Below are positions 35,020 to 47,440 of a stretch of DNA of 64,000 nt, one piece after another. The position numbers and the translations under genes are program-made. Numbering within the stretch: the stretch's first letter is position 1; every line of letters begins with the position of its first letter. The notes beneath the pieces were generated by a model. It saw only the letters and a program-made list of their open reading frames with translations, did no database searches and was not told the origin of the DNA. This stretch comes from Nectonema munidae. Its lineage: Eukaryota > Nematomorpha > Nectonematoida > Nectonematidae. The DNA is taken from contig JAUIRK010000706.1 of the NCBI GenBank assembly GCA_030549495.1, forward strand, positions 124,001 to 188,000. Direction: 5' to 3'.

Positions 35020-35484
35020 CCCAGTTTCTCAACCTTTTTTTTACTCATGGACACCTTTTCACTACTTTTTTTCTTGGTGGACCCCTTCATAAAAATTGGA
35101 TAAAAATATATATTTTAATATTTTTCACTAATAAAACTTTTGAGGTTATGATAAAGAAAATAGTATATAATTAGAGTTCATATTGAAATGAAAGCAAATC
35201 TAATGCAACAATTTTTATAATAAAAAAATAAAGACATTTAATGAGATCCCTGTGGTTGATGCTGCTCAATGAGTTTCTTTATATCTGGTTGCATTGAAGT
35301 TAATGCTAGTCGTAAAGCACCTCTTTTTACGATGTCAAAGTCTATTGCCAACTTTTTATAATAAATATTGTTATGAGCTGGTTTTCTTCATAGACCACCG
35401 AAATATCATTCTAGATTCGCAATTTATAATATTTGGCCTGGGGACCCCATGAATTATTATATGGACCCCGGTTGAGAAACCCTG
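35020..35484. mobile_element. Short hAT-derived element (Charlie-like ends)
   Basis: The left end CCCAGTTTCTCAACC and the right end (reverse complement CAGGGTTTCTCAACC) mirror each other in the CAGnGnTTCTCAACC style of hAT/Charlie elements. Flanks CCCTAAAG (35012-35019) and TTCTAAAG (35485-35492) agree at 6 of 8 positions, fitting an 8-base target duplication that has aged. GGTGGACCCC and GGGGACCCCATG subterminal words are also mirrored. Confidence 0.7.
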
Positions 35485-35492
35485 TTCTAAAG

Positions 35493-36271
35493 AAACCACG
35501 CTCCATTCAGGATTGATACAACGTTATCTGGTCATAATCGTATTTTTTATTAGAGATAATCGGACATCTTGTTGCTTTCTCAAGAATCTGCATTATTTTG
35601 TAATATTCTAACATGTCTAACATTATCAGTATCAAACATTTAATACAATACAAACATACTGGATACAATTTAACAATACACATGATGGACAGAAAAGAAG
35701 TGACGCAATGAAAATAATCATCACACTAACTAATAGAATTCAAGGGAAGCTAGAAGAGTACCCTAAAATGGCCGCCCTTTTTTGCTACCTCGGATGGCAG
35801 TATTGAGCTTTTACTTGTCATTTTAAGAAATTTTATTTTTTTATAATTTTTAAATCCAAAACACATAAATATAATTTTTTTTTCATTAATATAATAATGA
35901 GCAACTTATGACTTTATGAGTGAATAAAAACGTAAAACATTTTTTGAAGAAAATAAATTCATTTAACGCCATCTATAAATAACCTGAAATTTACTTAAAG
36001 CCATCTAAAAACAATTTAACATGTATTTTCTAATCTTTTGACCAAAAATCAATGAAATAATAATTAAGGAATTCAAATAAAATATCACTGGGGAATTTAG
36101 AAATTTTGAATGCCATATAGAATAAATTTCTGAACAGTTCTTAACCAAAAAAGAACAAAGACGACTCTCTACATTCAATGGAATTAAATAGGAATTACTA
36201 GATTTACGCGAGAGAAACCTGGGTTTGGAACATATTCCTTTGAAAAAACCGTGTCGATTTGAAATGTTTTT
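35493..36271. other. Intergenic stretch, nothing recognised
   Basis: AT-rich; no supported gene or repeat. Confidence 0.4.
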
Positions 36272-36296
36272 GGGGGGGGGGGGGGGGGGGGGGGGG
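36272..36296. repeat. Poly-G tract of 25
   Basis: An unbroken run of 25 G in AT-rich sequence; may be a collapsed or misread homopolymer, or a G-quadruplex-forming site. Confidence 0.85.
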
Positions 36297-36559
36297 AATT
36301 ACTTAGACGATTAAATTACCATCATATCAACTAGTAAATAAATAGATGAAGACAGTTATTGATAATCATTTATAAGAAATGACTAATACTAACCCTAAAT
36401 TCAATCTCTCATTAAACATGAAACAAGACAAATAACTCAAAGAAAAAAATTGATAACAAATAAACATCAAAAATTAAGAAATATTGATTAATTACATAAG
36501 ACGCAAACAAAACACTCAATGCTATTTGAGCATTCACAGATACAAAATGAGGTAAACAC

Positions 36560-36715
36560 AAAGAAGTCATCATCTTCTTCTTTCTTCTTTGCCTACACCT
36601 TATCCCCAAGTTGGGGGTCGGTGGCTGAGATCCCCTGTCTCCACTTCTCTCTATCCATTGCGGCATCTTCGCTAAGTCCAAGCTCCTGTAGTCTCTCCTT
36701 CACCCGGTTCTAGAA
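36560..36715 (-). mobile_element. LINE 3'-end fragment
   Basis: The minus strand encodes NRVKERLQELGLSEDAAMDR then RWRQGISATDPQLG, the typical C-terminal end of an arthropod LINE ORF2 (…A.DR..WR..I..ADP). A CTTTGCCTACACCTTATCCCC / GGGGGTCGG segment follows in the 3' UTR position; this is a widespread repeat style. 5' truncated, as usual for LINE copies. Confidence 0.65.
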
Positions 36716-37297
36716 AAGTCTTTGAAGTCGCAAAATCACTGAAGTAAATTCCATGGAAAATCTGTGAAGTAAGTTTTCACGCTTTGTGCATAAGGCGCTC
36801 CTCCCTCTCTCTAGCTGACCTATCTTCTTCTGTGTTACATTTTCTCTTTCACTTTTCTTACTGACCAAATTGTGAATCAAATTATAAAAGACATGAGGAA
36901 ATTCAATGTTTAATTTATTGCATTTAGTGCTGCAATAAAAATATTTTCTATGTTTACTCTACGTTTATCATTTTTAACAAGAAGCATTTCCTAATAAAGA
37001 CTACCTCTTTGCCCTTCATAAGCATTTTGGTAATATAAGTATGGAAAAGACGGCTACAAAAAGTTTATTGACTAAGTTCATATCGACATCTTTTCTCTTA
37101 AATTTTTTCAGCGCTTTTCAAGCATTTTTAATTTGTACGGTCATTATATATTAGTTCCTTATTTATTTGAGACAAAATTATATCACGAGCAAACATTATC
37201 TACCAGGGAGCTTGGATCAAGTCCTACATTAATGTTAAAATGTTAACCAAAATGATTATAATTTTTTTTTCATTATATTAATTTTCGCACTACGGGC

Positions 37298-37501
37298 CAG
37301 TGGCGTAGCCAGAGGGGGGCAAGGGGGCAGTGCCCCCCCCCCCCCCCCAAATACCTTTTCTGCCCCCCCCCCCCTCCCAAATAATTTTATTTCCAATATG
37401 CTTGCCTCCCTAAATTCCTTGCATGCCCCCCTAAATTCCTTGCATGCCCCCCTAAATTCCTTGCATGCCCCCCAAACTTCCATTTTTTGGCTACGCCACT
37501 G
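37298..37501. mobile_element. 204-bp hAT-type MITE with perfect 8-bp duplication
   Basis: Inverted ends CAGTGGCGTAGCCAGA and (reverse complement) CAGTGGCGTAGCCAAA bound the element. The flanks are a perfect 8-base duplication, CTACGGGC at 37290-37297 and 37502-37509. Inside are poly-C runs and a 21-bp tandem repeat (see next entry). The perfect duplication indicates a young insertion. Confidence 0.9.
37400..37482. repeat. 21-bp tandem repeat inside the MITE
   Basis: The unit CCTAAATTCCTTGCATGCCC plus one C occurs three times in near-perfect form with partial units on both sides. The 21-base period keeps frames open on both strands, producing a spurious 7-residue protein repeat; no gene is inferred. 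Confidence 0.85.
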
Positions 37502-37509
37502 CTACGGGC

Positions 37510-38990
37510 CTATGGTAATTTATTCCGATAAGAAATACAAAAAGATTTTCCATTATAGAAGTCTTGAAATATTAATGTAAATTTAAAAATTAGTATTTAG
37601 TTGAGGAAAAACATATTTAACACAAAATATTTCAAATTTTTTTCTTTATAATCGGTTTATTTGGCTTTTCATGACTTTAAAAAACACTCTTAATATAAAA
37701 AACGAAGAACTTATAACTTTATGACTTTAAAATATTTGTTTTAAAACAATAATATCATAATTATATGAAGTTTTTAAAATAAAAAAACAGTTAGGGATCA
37801 TTTTTACATTGGTAAAGTTATGTAAAAGAGGTAAACATTCATATAAAAACTTCTTTTTTTTCAAAAAAACATTTTTTTTTGGTTTTCACAAAATTAATTT
37901 CTTTCAAGTTTGATCAACTTTTTTCAAAAAGTGATGTGTTAAAAAAATTTTATCCTATAGCAAGTGGACAAAAATTCCCATATATTCAATACACATCAGT
38001 CTTACTTATACATATGTAACTTTTGAATGAATAATTTTTACTACTATCTGTAAAAACAAACATAATTGATAAAATTTATAAGCAATAATTTATAATAAAA
38101 AAAGCAATGTTTTATGTGCAATTATAACAAAAAAGTCTGAATGAGCTTTGCAAACTGACAAAAACTTTCTCATTGTCCTACACTTCTTACGAAGGCATAA
38201 AAAACAAAAACCTCGGAGATTTATAGATTTTGGAACAAAATTCGAACAATACCCATATTAATTCATGCATGTTGTGGTCTTCAAACTTATATTAGGTGCT
38301 GCAGCCTTACTTTCATTGACTCTTCGCTCAGGAGAAGCGCAAGCTTTTTTACAAAAACTTTTCTTACATTGCTTTTTACTGATGGGAAATTTTCTGGAAT
38401 GAGAAATGATAAAAGAATTTCTTTATTTTTTTAAAATACTGTTTTTGAACTTAATTTGAAGCTTTATCAACCTACTTTTTTTGATATCAAATATTTTTTG
38501 TGAAAATGATCTATAAAATATGCCGTCAGTTTATTTGAAATGATACAATGCTTTGATTGTACTGGCCTTTTCTATTTTCCCTAAAAAGTTTATCCAGTTA
38601 TCAGGGCCTTTTTCATTCAAATGATAGTTTAATTTATTATTGCTTAGTGTATAATTTTTCTAATATTATGTATTCTTATTCTAAAAGTATAGAGCGTATA
38701 CAAAAATTTGTTGCTTCTATTTCAACCAAACCTTTTGATTTTACTTTTTTTTTGAAAAATTTAAAGTTTTATATTGAAGGGGAATATATTTTTTTAAGAT
38801 GCAAAAAAAAAATTTCGCTTATTTAAATTTTGGATTTGCGTCTTGCCAACAACAAGAACGGCTGCTATTTTATATCAAGATGCTTGATTTCGTTCTCCTT
38901 TTTTGAAATGTGAGTTTTTTTTCTCTTTATTGCCATTTCAACCATTTTTCAGATTTTGTTGTCATATTATATACAACAAATACATTGTGG
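37510..38990. other. Intergenic stretch, nothing recognised
   Basis: AT-rich; the open frame at 38557-38826 is T-rich and has no recognisable features. Confidence 0.4.
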
Positions 38991-38994
38991 CCTA

Positions 38995-39625
38995 ATATAT
39001 GCGTGCTGTTCCAACAAGTATGAGAGCAAAACGTGGACCCTGACCCACACATACCCGCAAAATAAAATTTGTGGGTACCCCCAGTCCTGCAAATAATTTT
39101 TTTCCCGCATAGATTTCGAAATAAATTTTTGAGTAAACTATTGAACACACAAAAAGTGAATCAACTAATCATTCGGCTAGCAAAACAGTAATTTTATTAC
39201 GTTGCTTCAGGGAGGCAGAGTCCATGGTTTAAACATCTAACTCTCACTTGAAACACTTAAAAACTCCAAGTACATGTTAGAATTTATTTTCAACCACCTA
39301 ACTTTTTAGTATTATTTTATAATTTTTTAAGAAAATAATTTTTGAGGTGCTTAATCTCCTTATTTTTTATTTGATTTTACATAACACTATCTCAATTCTT
39401 ATTCCCATACATGCGCATATTTCAGTTAAATTCGGCATATCATATAACTAAGGACTATTAATAGTAAAGGATGCTTAGAAAGTTATCTGATTTATTTTTT
39501 AAAACTTCATTTTGATTTTTGAGAAATGTCAAATATTACCCAAAACTCAAAATTCTTCTATCCACACCCGCATAACCGCGCAAATATTTTTATGTGGGTA
39601 ATCGAGGTTCTAGTAAGTTTGACTG
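38995..39625. repeat. Possible hAT-type non-autonomous element with CCCGCA words
   Basis: Near the left, GACCCACACATACCCGCAAA and GTGGGTACCCCCAGTCC; near the right, CCACACCCGCATAACCGCGC and ATGTGGGTAATCG. Such CCCGCA/GTGGGTA palindromic words are common in subterminal regions of arthropod hAT elements. Exact ends and target duplication were not found. Confidence 0.35.
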
Positions 39626-40863
39626 TATTATATTTTTTAGGTTTGTGATTTTGTGTCTTGATCATATGATTACTTTCCTAACACTGCTAAGGAAAGATGA
39701 TTATTTAACAGTAGAAGTAACTTCATAAATTTAAAGATGTATTTTTATTTTAGGTCAGCGCACTTGAATTTTGGAATTAGCTTAAAGAAATATTTTTCTA
39801 TCGCAAAATTTTTTAAAGTTTTCAATGCAAATACTTCAATGGCATAACCAGCATTATTAACTTACGAATGACCTTTTGAATTGAAATAAATTAATTTTTA
39901 TAATGATAAAAAATTTTATATTTGATGATTCGCACTTTATCAATTTTTCTCACTTTTATCAGAGTTTTTATTAAAATAGAACCTGCAAGTGTTACTATGG
40001 CGCGGTTAAAACATGATTTCTGTCTTCTTAGTGTTCATTGTGAGGCGTTAGTTGTCACAGGCCCAAGATAACTCATAAGTTGATGACTGCATTTTCTGCT
40101 TACTCATGGCGTTCAGGGTATGTTATCCGCAAAATTTTTTCAAATAACTGTCCGTTTAAGCTTTGTTAGGCAAGCAGTCGTCTTTGTTGATGCACATTCC
40201 CATTAGTCCAGTACCTGATGCCTATTCCTTCTTCTTTTTACTGAAAGGCGTTGATTAAAATGGTTGTTAACCTAACAAAGACCGTAATTCTTTGAATCTT
40301 TTTTTCAATGAAAATACTTTATATTATGTTTAATTCGGAACTTATAAAGATCAAAAATTAATAATTGGTTGTGTTTGAAAAAAGTCTTCTATTTTTGAGA
40401 TGATAATCGGCATCAGCAATATATTAAATGTTAAATTTATTAAAAATTGGTTAATATTCGTTTTTTGTATTTAAGTTTTCAATTAAAAAAAGTAAAAGGA
40501 ACCCCTCATCTGCTGCAGATTTTTTGTCTTTTTGACAATTCTAGCAGTGTCGTTTAATTTGTATTAACCTAACAAAATGATTTCCTTTATCATATTTAAA
40601 TTCTTCATTGAATCTTTCTTTCAAACGCCTTAATTTCTGTGCATAATTTTTTTACAATTGGTGGAGGAAACATTTGAATTGAGAGATAAAGAAATTCTTT
40701 TCGTTTACAATAAAGTTATTTAGTCTTTTACATTCATAAAATTGTTGAGTTTTTAGCAATTTAATAAATGATATCGAGCCTTTGTGTGAAAATAGGAAAC
40801 TACGATTTTTTCTTCTATTTCTTCTTCTGTATAAAGAAACTTACTTATCAAGCATATCAGCAC
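39626..40863. other. Intergenic stretch, nothing recognised
   Basis: AT-rich; a slightly GC-richer patch at 40000-40270 could be an old repeat but was not identified. Confidence 0.35.
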
Positions 40864-40871
40864 CTCATATG

Positions 40872-42394
40872 TAAAGTGACCAGACGTCCCGCTTTTGGCA
40901 GGACAGTCCAGATTTTCAACAAATTGTACCGGGGCATTTTAAAAAATTCACGATATTAGAAAAGAATGCACGATAAGCCAGAAAACGGCAATATACGATT
41001 TTTGGTGGCCATGTGACTACTTTGCCAGGATATGAATTTCATATTATTTTTGTTAATTTTTAGTTTGGTAAAAAATAATTATCACTATTTAGAATTCTTA
41101 TTTACTTGATTTATTTTTTGGTTTTAAATTTTTTGTTTTAGCAGTTTTAATATTTTTTTATCATCAATATAAGCTAAGTAAAAGATGATTGTTCGAAAAG
41201 TATCAAAAAATGGAAATTTCGAGTTTGTAAAAAAATTGTGAAAAAATTAATTTTCAAAATATATTACTTTTTGTGTTTCATCGAAATTTATAAATTAGAT
41301 TGATAAATTTTTTTTTATTTTTTACTTGAAGTATAAAAAATATATTCTTATTTCTATATATACACTGTGCTCGTTGAAATGCTTAATGAATTTTGTGAAA
41401 CTGCGGGAGTCGAATATCAGAAAATACTTGGACACAGTAAAACATGCTGGTTAGCTTTTTTGCCAGCTATGGATAGAATTTTAAAAATATATGATCCCTT
41501 GAAATCTTACTTTCTATCACAGGATAAATGTTCTAGAATTTTAGAAAAGTTTTTTGAAAAAGTTTCTTCTAAAATTTAGCTAGAGTTTGTACAAAATAGA
41601 GCAGCTCTTTTTCAAAATGCTATAAAATTTATTGAATGTGACAAAATTTCTGTAATCGAAGTGGCAAATGAAGTTAATAATTTAAAATTTCAGTGTCATG
41701 AGCGGGTGGACATTACAATGATATTGAACATTTTCATTGGGTTACATTGAAACAAGAACTTGAATGGAATGATGTGCAAAAATCATTTGATTATATTACT
41801 CAAAATTTTCCATATAGTAATATTTCCGAACATGATCTTTTTAATGAGGCATCATTATTAAAAAAAATATATTGATAATGAAAAGATTAAATTTTGGGCA
41901 TCAGCTAAAATCACGATAGAGAACAAATGGTTGGAAGCATTTCACCATTTTGAAGCAAACCATATACCATACAATAATGCACTGAAGATAGTGGAATATG
42001 CACTGTCCTTACCAGGAACTAATGCTGCAACTGAACGTCTTTTTTCTACGGTGAATAAAGTATGGACATCAGAAAAATCACAATTTAAGTGTTGAGACTT
42101 TAAAAGCCATTTAATGTGTGAAATATAATCCAACGAGTTCTTGTGAAAAATTTCATGATTTTTAAAACAACAACAACACTACTAAAAATAATTCACTCAA
42201 ATGAGAAATATGCCAAAGAATATATAATACTATACAAATTTTTTAATGTATTTTATTTATGTTTGAAAAAATATATTAGGACACTAATTTTGCGTTCTAT
42301 GAAATTTTTTGTTGCTCCATATAAACCAAATTTTAATCAAGAACCCCATGTTAATGGTGTCCCGCTTTACCGATCTTAAAATCTGGTCACCTTA
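40872..42394 (+). mobile_element. hAT element with both ends, internally deleted
   Basis: Termini TAAAGTGACCAGACGTCCCG (40872) and, in reverse complement, TAAGGTGACCAGA (42394) mirror each other. Flanks CTCATATG (40864-40871) and CTCGTATG (42395-42402) agree at 7 of 8, fitting a hAT target duplication. The plus strand encodes hAT transposase pieces: HSKTCWLAFLPAMDRILKIY (41430-41500) and LPGTNAATERLFSTVNKVW (about 42008-42064), the C-terminal dimerisation motif. Other frames between are broken, and the N-terminal half (BED finger, first catalytic Asp) is missing. At 1.5 kb it is shorter than a full hAT. Confidence 0.85.
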
Positions 42395-42402
42395 CTCGTA
42401 TG

Positions 42403-42900
42403 TATGTATTATGCTAAGATGCAATTTCTTTTTTATATTTTAGTGAGTAGCGAATTATATTACTAATTGGAAAAATCCTACTATAGTTTGTAGCAACAGA
42501 CACAGAAATAACATTATAATTCCATTTTGCTTTAAAAATTCTGTTTATATTCTATCCCTCAAAAGTTCTAGAATTTCTATTTTTGTGCAAAAATTGATGA
42601 AATATATTTTATAAAATGTTCATCTATATTTATTTATAACAGATGTCAAATATTTTATAACTCTTACACCAAAAATATCAAAATTATTTTCTTTTTCCTT
42701 GCCAAGGTATAGATAAAAATTGTTTAAATATCCTCCTGAACTGCAAACACCAATTATAACCAAATTTATTGATTTTCATTTCAAATATTTTTTTCCAAAT
42801 GCAACACATAATATCTGATCATCATTTATCGATAAAAATCTTAGGTTAAAAAGCGCTTCAAGGTTTATCTAGCCTTAACCTTTTTGAAATTAAATAATTA
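42403..42900. other. Intergenic stretch, nothing recognised
   Basis: AT-rich; no supported gene or repeat. Confidence 0.4.
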
Positions 42901-42904
42901 TATA

Positions 42905-43275
42905 ATACAATCATTAATCAAAGAAATTCGGCATATTTTAATTCCTCCGGAGTTTTGCCAATCTCCTTATATCTTGCCAAAGCAATCTCTGCATACTTTA
43001 ATGCCTCCTAACGTTTGACAAGCACCTAATATGGACCTATATATCCCTGAAGCCAAATTTTCACAAGCTAATAACTTTTAATTTAATCTTTAAATCAGAT
43101 AAAATTTAAACACAATATATTTTTTTATACTCTTAATCTATATTTAAATTTTCACCAACATTCAATATTATATGTGAAAAATATTCGAGCATAAAAAGTT
43201 TTAGTTAAATACATAGTATCTTGTCAAAGTAATTTGGGCATATTTTAATGACTCGGGAGGTTTGCCATGTTCCTA
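42905..43275. repeat. Degenerate tandem repeat, ~60-bp units
   Basis: Units of the form GCATATTTTAATTCCTCCGG with GTTTTGCCAA and a following AATCTC/CTAAT word recur at about 42927, 42990 and 43236, with diverged sequence between. No coding function. Confidence 0.5.
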
Positions 43276-44149
43276 ATGCATTGATATGTAATTATTTCAA
43301 CTTTGGAATTTTAAGTTTAATTAAGGGATTGTGATGTAAGGTGTTTAGAGACTGTTCAATACTTAAACGTCTTCGGTGAATACAGCCTTGAAAACTCTTC
43401 ACGTTACACGTTTACTTTTAAAAATAACTAAGAAGAATTTATTATGCAAATACAAATTTAAAATACATGTTACAAAACACCCATACATGGTGTGGTATAT
43501 ACATGTAAAGACAATTAATATAAATATCACATGGCACAAAAACAAAAAAAGAAATAGTTATTTGAAAAAAGTTCCTAGGAAACGCTTGAATCTACAACTA
43601 CCTTTTTTTTTAAATATAAATAATCAAAGACGCAAAACCATTGACTGATCCAAAGGGGCTGCCTAGCCCCCCCCCCTCTATAGAATGAAGCCTCAAAAGA
43701 AGAAGATGGTGACGACGGTGGTGATGATCTAGCTTTAAAAATTGGGTTTTGTTAAGAAATTTTGACGGAGACGATGATAACAGACAACTTCTGAACTTTA
43801 AAAAACCAATAAAATTAATTTTTCAAATTAGCTCCCCCCTATAGTCGATTTCTTAATTCGCCACTCCGCAATACACACATTTATGAATGAAAACAAGAAT
43901 AACTTATTGTTACATTTATTATCATATTCAGAATTTTAAACAGATTGGATTTACTAAACTTTACATATAAAAAACAATAGAATTAATAATTTAAATATTT
44001 ATTATACTAAAAATTATTTTAGCATTTCAAATTTTTTAGTTAGATTTTCTTTAAAAGTATTTTAGAATAAATAATTTAAAATAATTTGTTTTTTTTTCAA
44101 CACTTTTTGTTCTATTATTACCTCATTTTTTTTGTTGCGGCACTTTTTA
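43276..44149. other. Intergenic stretch with poly-C
   Basis: The plus-strand frame at 43376-43648 is basic and AT-driven with no recognisable motif. A CTAGCCCCCCCCC tract at 43660-43677 and a GCTCCCCCCTATAG with CGCCACTCCG near 43830-43868 hint at another short element. Confidence 0.35.
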
Positions 44150-44265
44150 ACCGGACCCTTTTCATGGTAGTTTAATGGCCCTTTCATGTCCAAAACTGTC
44201 TATCAAAATCAAAAATTAAAATTTTAACCTTATAACTTAGGGTCTATATTATATACTACCTTGAA
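44150..44265 (-). repeat. Fragment of the piggyBac-like family
   Basis: Reverse complement of about 18200-18350: ATGGTAGTTTAATGGCCCTT and AAACTGTCTATCAAAATCAA, then AACCTTATAACTTAGGGTC, match the segment left of the transposase remnant of the 14.7 kb element. Shows the family is dispersed in this region. Confidence 0.7.
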
Positions 44266-44769
44266 AAAAGACATATTGTGTGTACTTGTCCTCATATTAG
44301 TCAACGATTGATATGAACATCTACCTGTTTTGCAATATCGCTCATCTAAAAAAAGATAAAATATTTAAAGTAAATTCTGTTAAGTTTTAGAAAAAAAATT
44401 TGAAAAAATTAAAGAAGCTTTAGTCATCAATGCATATATTTTATGTAATTTACATAAAAAAGACCAAATGGTTTAAAAATTAAAAGACCAATATGCGTAA
44501 CTATCCCTTTCCTAATTTTTATTTATATTAAATTATATATCATGTGAAATATAATTTGTCATTTTTTTCAAATGACATTCTTACTTTTTTATTTATGTAA
44601 TAATTTATTATTTGACTTTAGAATAAATTTTCCTTTTGATAATCATTTTTGTGAAATATGTTAAAAGATAGTATATAGGAATTACTTGAAATGTTCAAAA
44701 TGCAAGAAAATTTATCATTTTATTGCCAAGAACTTTCAATGATTTAAGGTTGTAATTTTTGGAAAAACC

Positions 44770-47440
44770 AATTTCTTTGTTTAAAATGTGTTCGTTTGGA
44801 TGTTATCCAAGGTTTTGATTGCTCGTTAAAAAAATTGCAATTTTTTAATTCTCTGAACAATATTGAAAGGATGCAATTACTTGTTAAAGAAAATATGTTT
44901 TTGCGTAAAGAAGTTTCTCCTTTGTGTATTATATATACATCGAAGCCAGTTGATTTTAAGTTTATTGATATTGATATAATTTCTGGTCAATATTTTAAAA
45001 GTGATTATTTCGTACCTCTCGTTACAAAAGACGACGGCAACTGCTTATTCAACGCTCTTTCAATTGGTTTAATTGGGAAAGAATCAATCTCAAAAGAAAT
45101 TCGATTTAAAATGGCAATCGAGATCAATTTCTTTAAAGACTATTATGTTTCTTTAGGTAAAACTTTTAATATAGAAAATATATCTACAGACATAAATGAA
45201 GAATGTGTGAATGTGTGCAAAAATTATTTTTGGTCGTCTACAGGCTGCCTCTTCTGTGATAGGTTTACCGATAAATAGTTATTATCCTTCTATCAATGGA
45301 AAAGTCAACATTTATAGTAAATTGCTAAATTTTGCTTTTTTACCTCGCATTTCCAAAGTCTTTCAAGATAAAAATTCCCTAAACATATTATGGACTTCGA
45401 CCAACTATATAAAAGATAAAACTTTTATGCCTAATCATTTTGTACCATTAATTTGGAAGGAATGCTTATATTCGAATCATAAAAAAATTTTTTGCAATGA
45501 AAATACAAATGTCTTCAATTTTTCCCCAGAAAAGAAACCAAAGATTATTGAGTGTGGAAAGACTGATAATGACATTGGAGTAACATCAAATCCAAATTAT
45601 GATAAAAATTATATCAAGATTTTGTCTTCACCTAGAATAATTGAAATAATTGAAAAGTCTGAAAATCACTTTCAAAATATTCCAAAAAATATCAAAGAAA
45701 ATGAGTTTTTTGAAGTGGAAAAAAATATATAACAAAACTATTTTTTCATGACTCTTGTGGTAGCTGGAAAAGCTTCTCATCAAAAGTGTACCATTTTTTG
45801 AAAAAAGATGATTCAATAGAATTTATTAGAAAAGCGAGTAATCGATCTTTTTATAAAATTCTGAAAGATAAAAATAAAACATTATCTCCTCAACCGTTAG
45901 ATAATGTAATATATTTACATAGATATTATTCGGTTTTGAAACGTTATCCTTCATATAAAAGGAGAATCTCATGGATCGAAAAACATCCAAAATAGAATGG
46001 TTCAAATCTTAATCTTTGTGTATACAAATATATTGGCGAATTTACAATAGAAAAAAGTTCATCACAACGGGAATAGTAAGATTCCTAGTTGTGAATATAT
46101 TAGAACTGAACATAGTACTTTTGAATACATAAAATCTTGCTTTCAAAAAAAAATACACCCTAAAAAGATATAAAGTGAATCTTCGAAAAATGAAGATTAT
46201 ATGTTACGGAATTCATCTATTATATATAATACAAAATATTCAATGAATAAAAGTTCATCCTTAAATGGCGGAAAAAACTTTTGTGATGAAATACATGAAC
46301 TGTTATCTCTATCTTCAAAAGGTCATTTATATATAAAACGAGTGTCTCAAGTTGGGAATAAATCTCCCACAATTATTTGTTACAAAGAAAAGCAAATGAT
46401 ACATATGAAATCTTGTATTTTATGTCAAAAAAACGTATGCTGTATTATGGGAGTTGATAAGACTTATAACCTAAATTCTTGTTTTGTAACTACTACTGTG
46501 TTTCGTGATAAAAACATTCTTTCAAAAAAAAGTAAAAAAAACACGGTCTTCTCCGGGCCAGTTTTTTTACATTTTGACTCGACTTTTGAAACTTTTTGCG
46601 AGTTTTTTTCTTATTGGCAAATTTTATTTGCAGACATTACATGTAAGAGTTTACAAAATCTTATAATAGGAACCGATGAAAAGTATGCATTGGTTAAATC
46701 AATTAATTTTTGTTTTGTCGAACCAAAATATTACTCTGTACGAGACATTTAAAAGAAAACATTCAAAGAAACTTGGGTAAAAATTTGGAGTTAACAAAAA
46801 AGGAATAGATGAATTTTTGGAAGTAATGTTTGGACCTTGCGAGCTGGCATATTATTGAATATCATGAGAAAGAAAAAAGGATTTTATCAAGGTACCTAGA
46901 TAAATTTGGTTTTTATTTGTCAAAAAAACTCTTACCAACGGTTTGGAAGTTTATATTTGTTCCTAGATCCCTTTTCCCTTTCATACCATCAAATTAGAAA
47001 AATAATCTATCAGAATCTTTAAATAATGTTCTCAAGTTGTCAATAAACTGGAAACCTAGGAGTTTGATTGATTTAATTACCTGTTTACATGATCAAGCAA
47101 TTTTTGAAGAAAAAATGACCAACGAATCGATACATGGTATGGGTAACTATCAATTAATAGATGAAGCAAAAAAGTTTTTGATTTCAAATTTTTTTTAGAA
47201 TCAATATGATGAACAAAAGATAGAAGAAGTTTTCAAAAAAATAATAGAATCAAACAAAAACTTTGTTTTTTCAAAAGATGGTGAATTAACAGTGAAAATA
47301 AAAAAACTTGCATCTAAACTCTGTCAAACCAGTTATAAAAGGTAATATTTCGCTAATTTTTTATTATCATTTACATATAATTTTATCTATTTTAAGATCG
47401 AAGAGAGCAACAAGTTGAAACACTTTTTAGTCACTTCAAT
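44770..47440 (+). mobile_element. Mutator-like (MULE) transposase with N-terminal vertnin-type OTU domain, decayed
   Basis: Plus-strand frames form one long protein-like series. An OTU cysteine-protease domain comes first: KDDGNCLFNALS (45028-45062; Cys codon near 45041), then LQAASSVIGLPINSYYP (45237-45290) and MPNHFVPLIW (45428-45457, His as second catalytic residue). This pattern is that of the OTU domain in vertnin. A linker follows (45790-45995: DNVIYLHRYYSVLKRYPS). The transposase core has MGVDKTYNLNSCFVTTTVF (46446-46503, first Asp) and IIGTDEKYALVKSINF (46661-46708, second Asp). SESLNNVLK and GNYQLIDEAKKF in the C-terminal part (47005-47170) carry the helix around the last acidic residue. 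This is the MULE DDE layout. About five frame breaks interrupt it, one within the OTU domain. A short 3' intron is possible at about 47341-47397. Long terminal inverted repeats were looked for and not found. OTU domains occur in Phantom-type MULEs as I recall. Confidence 0.7.

Noticed and set aside
37256-37580. Heptapeptide-repeat proteins on both strands
   Set aside because: Generated by the 21-bp tandem repeat inside a MITE.
43376-43648. 90-codon basic plus-strand ORF
   Set aside because: Lys/Asn-rich composition follows from A-richness; no motif.
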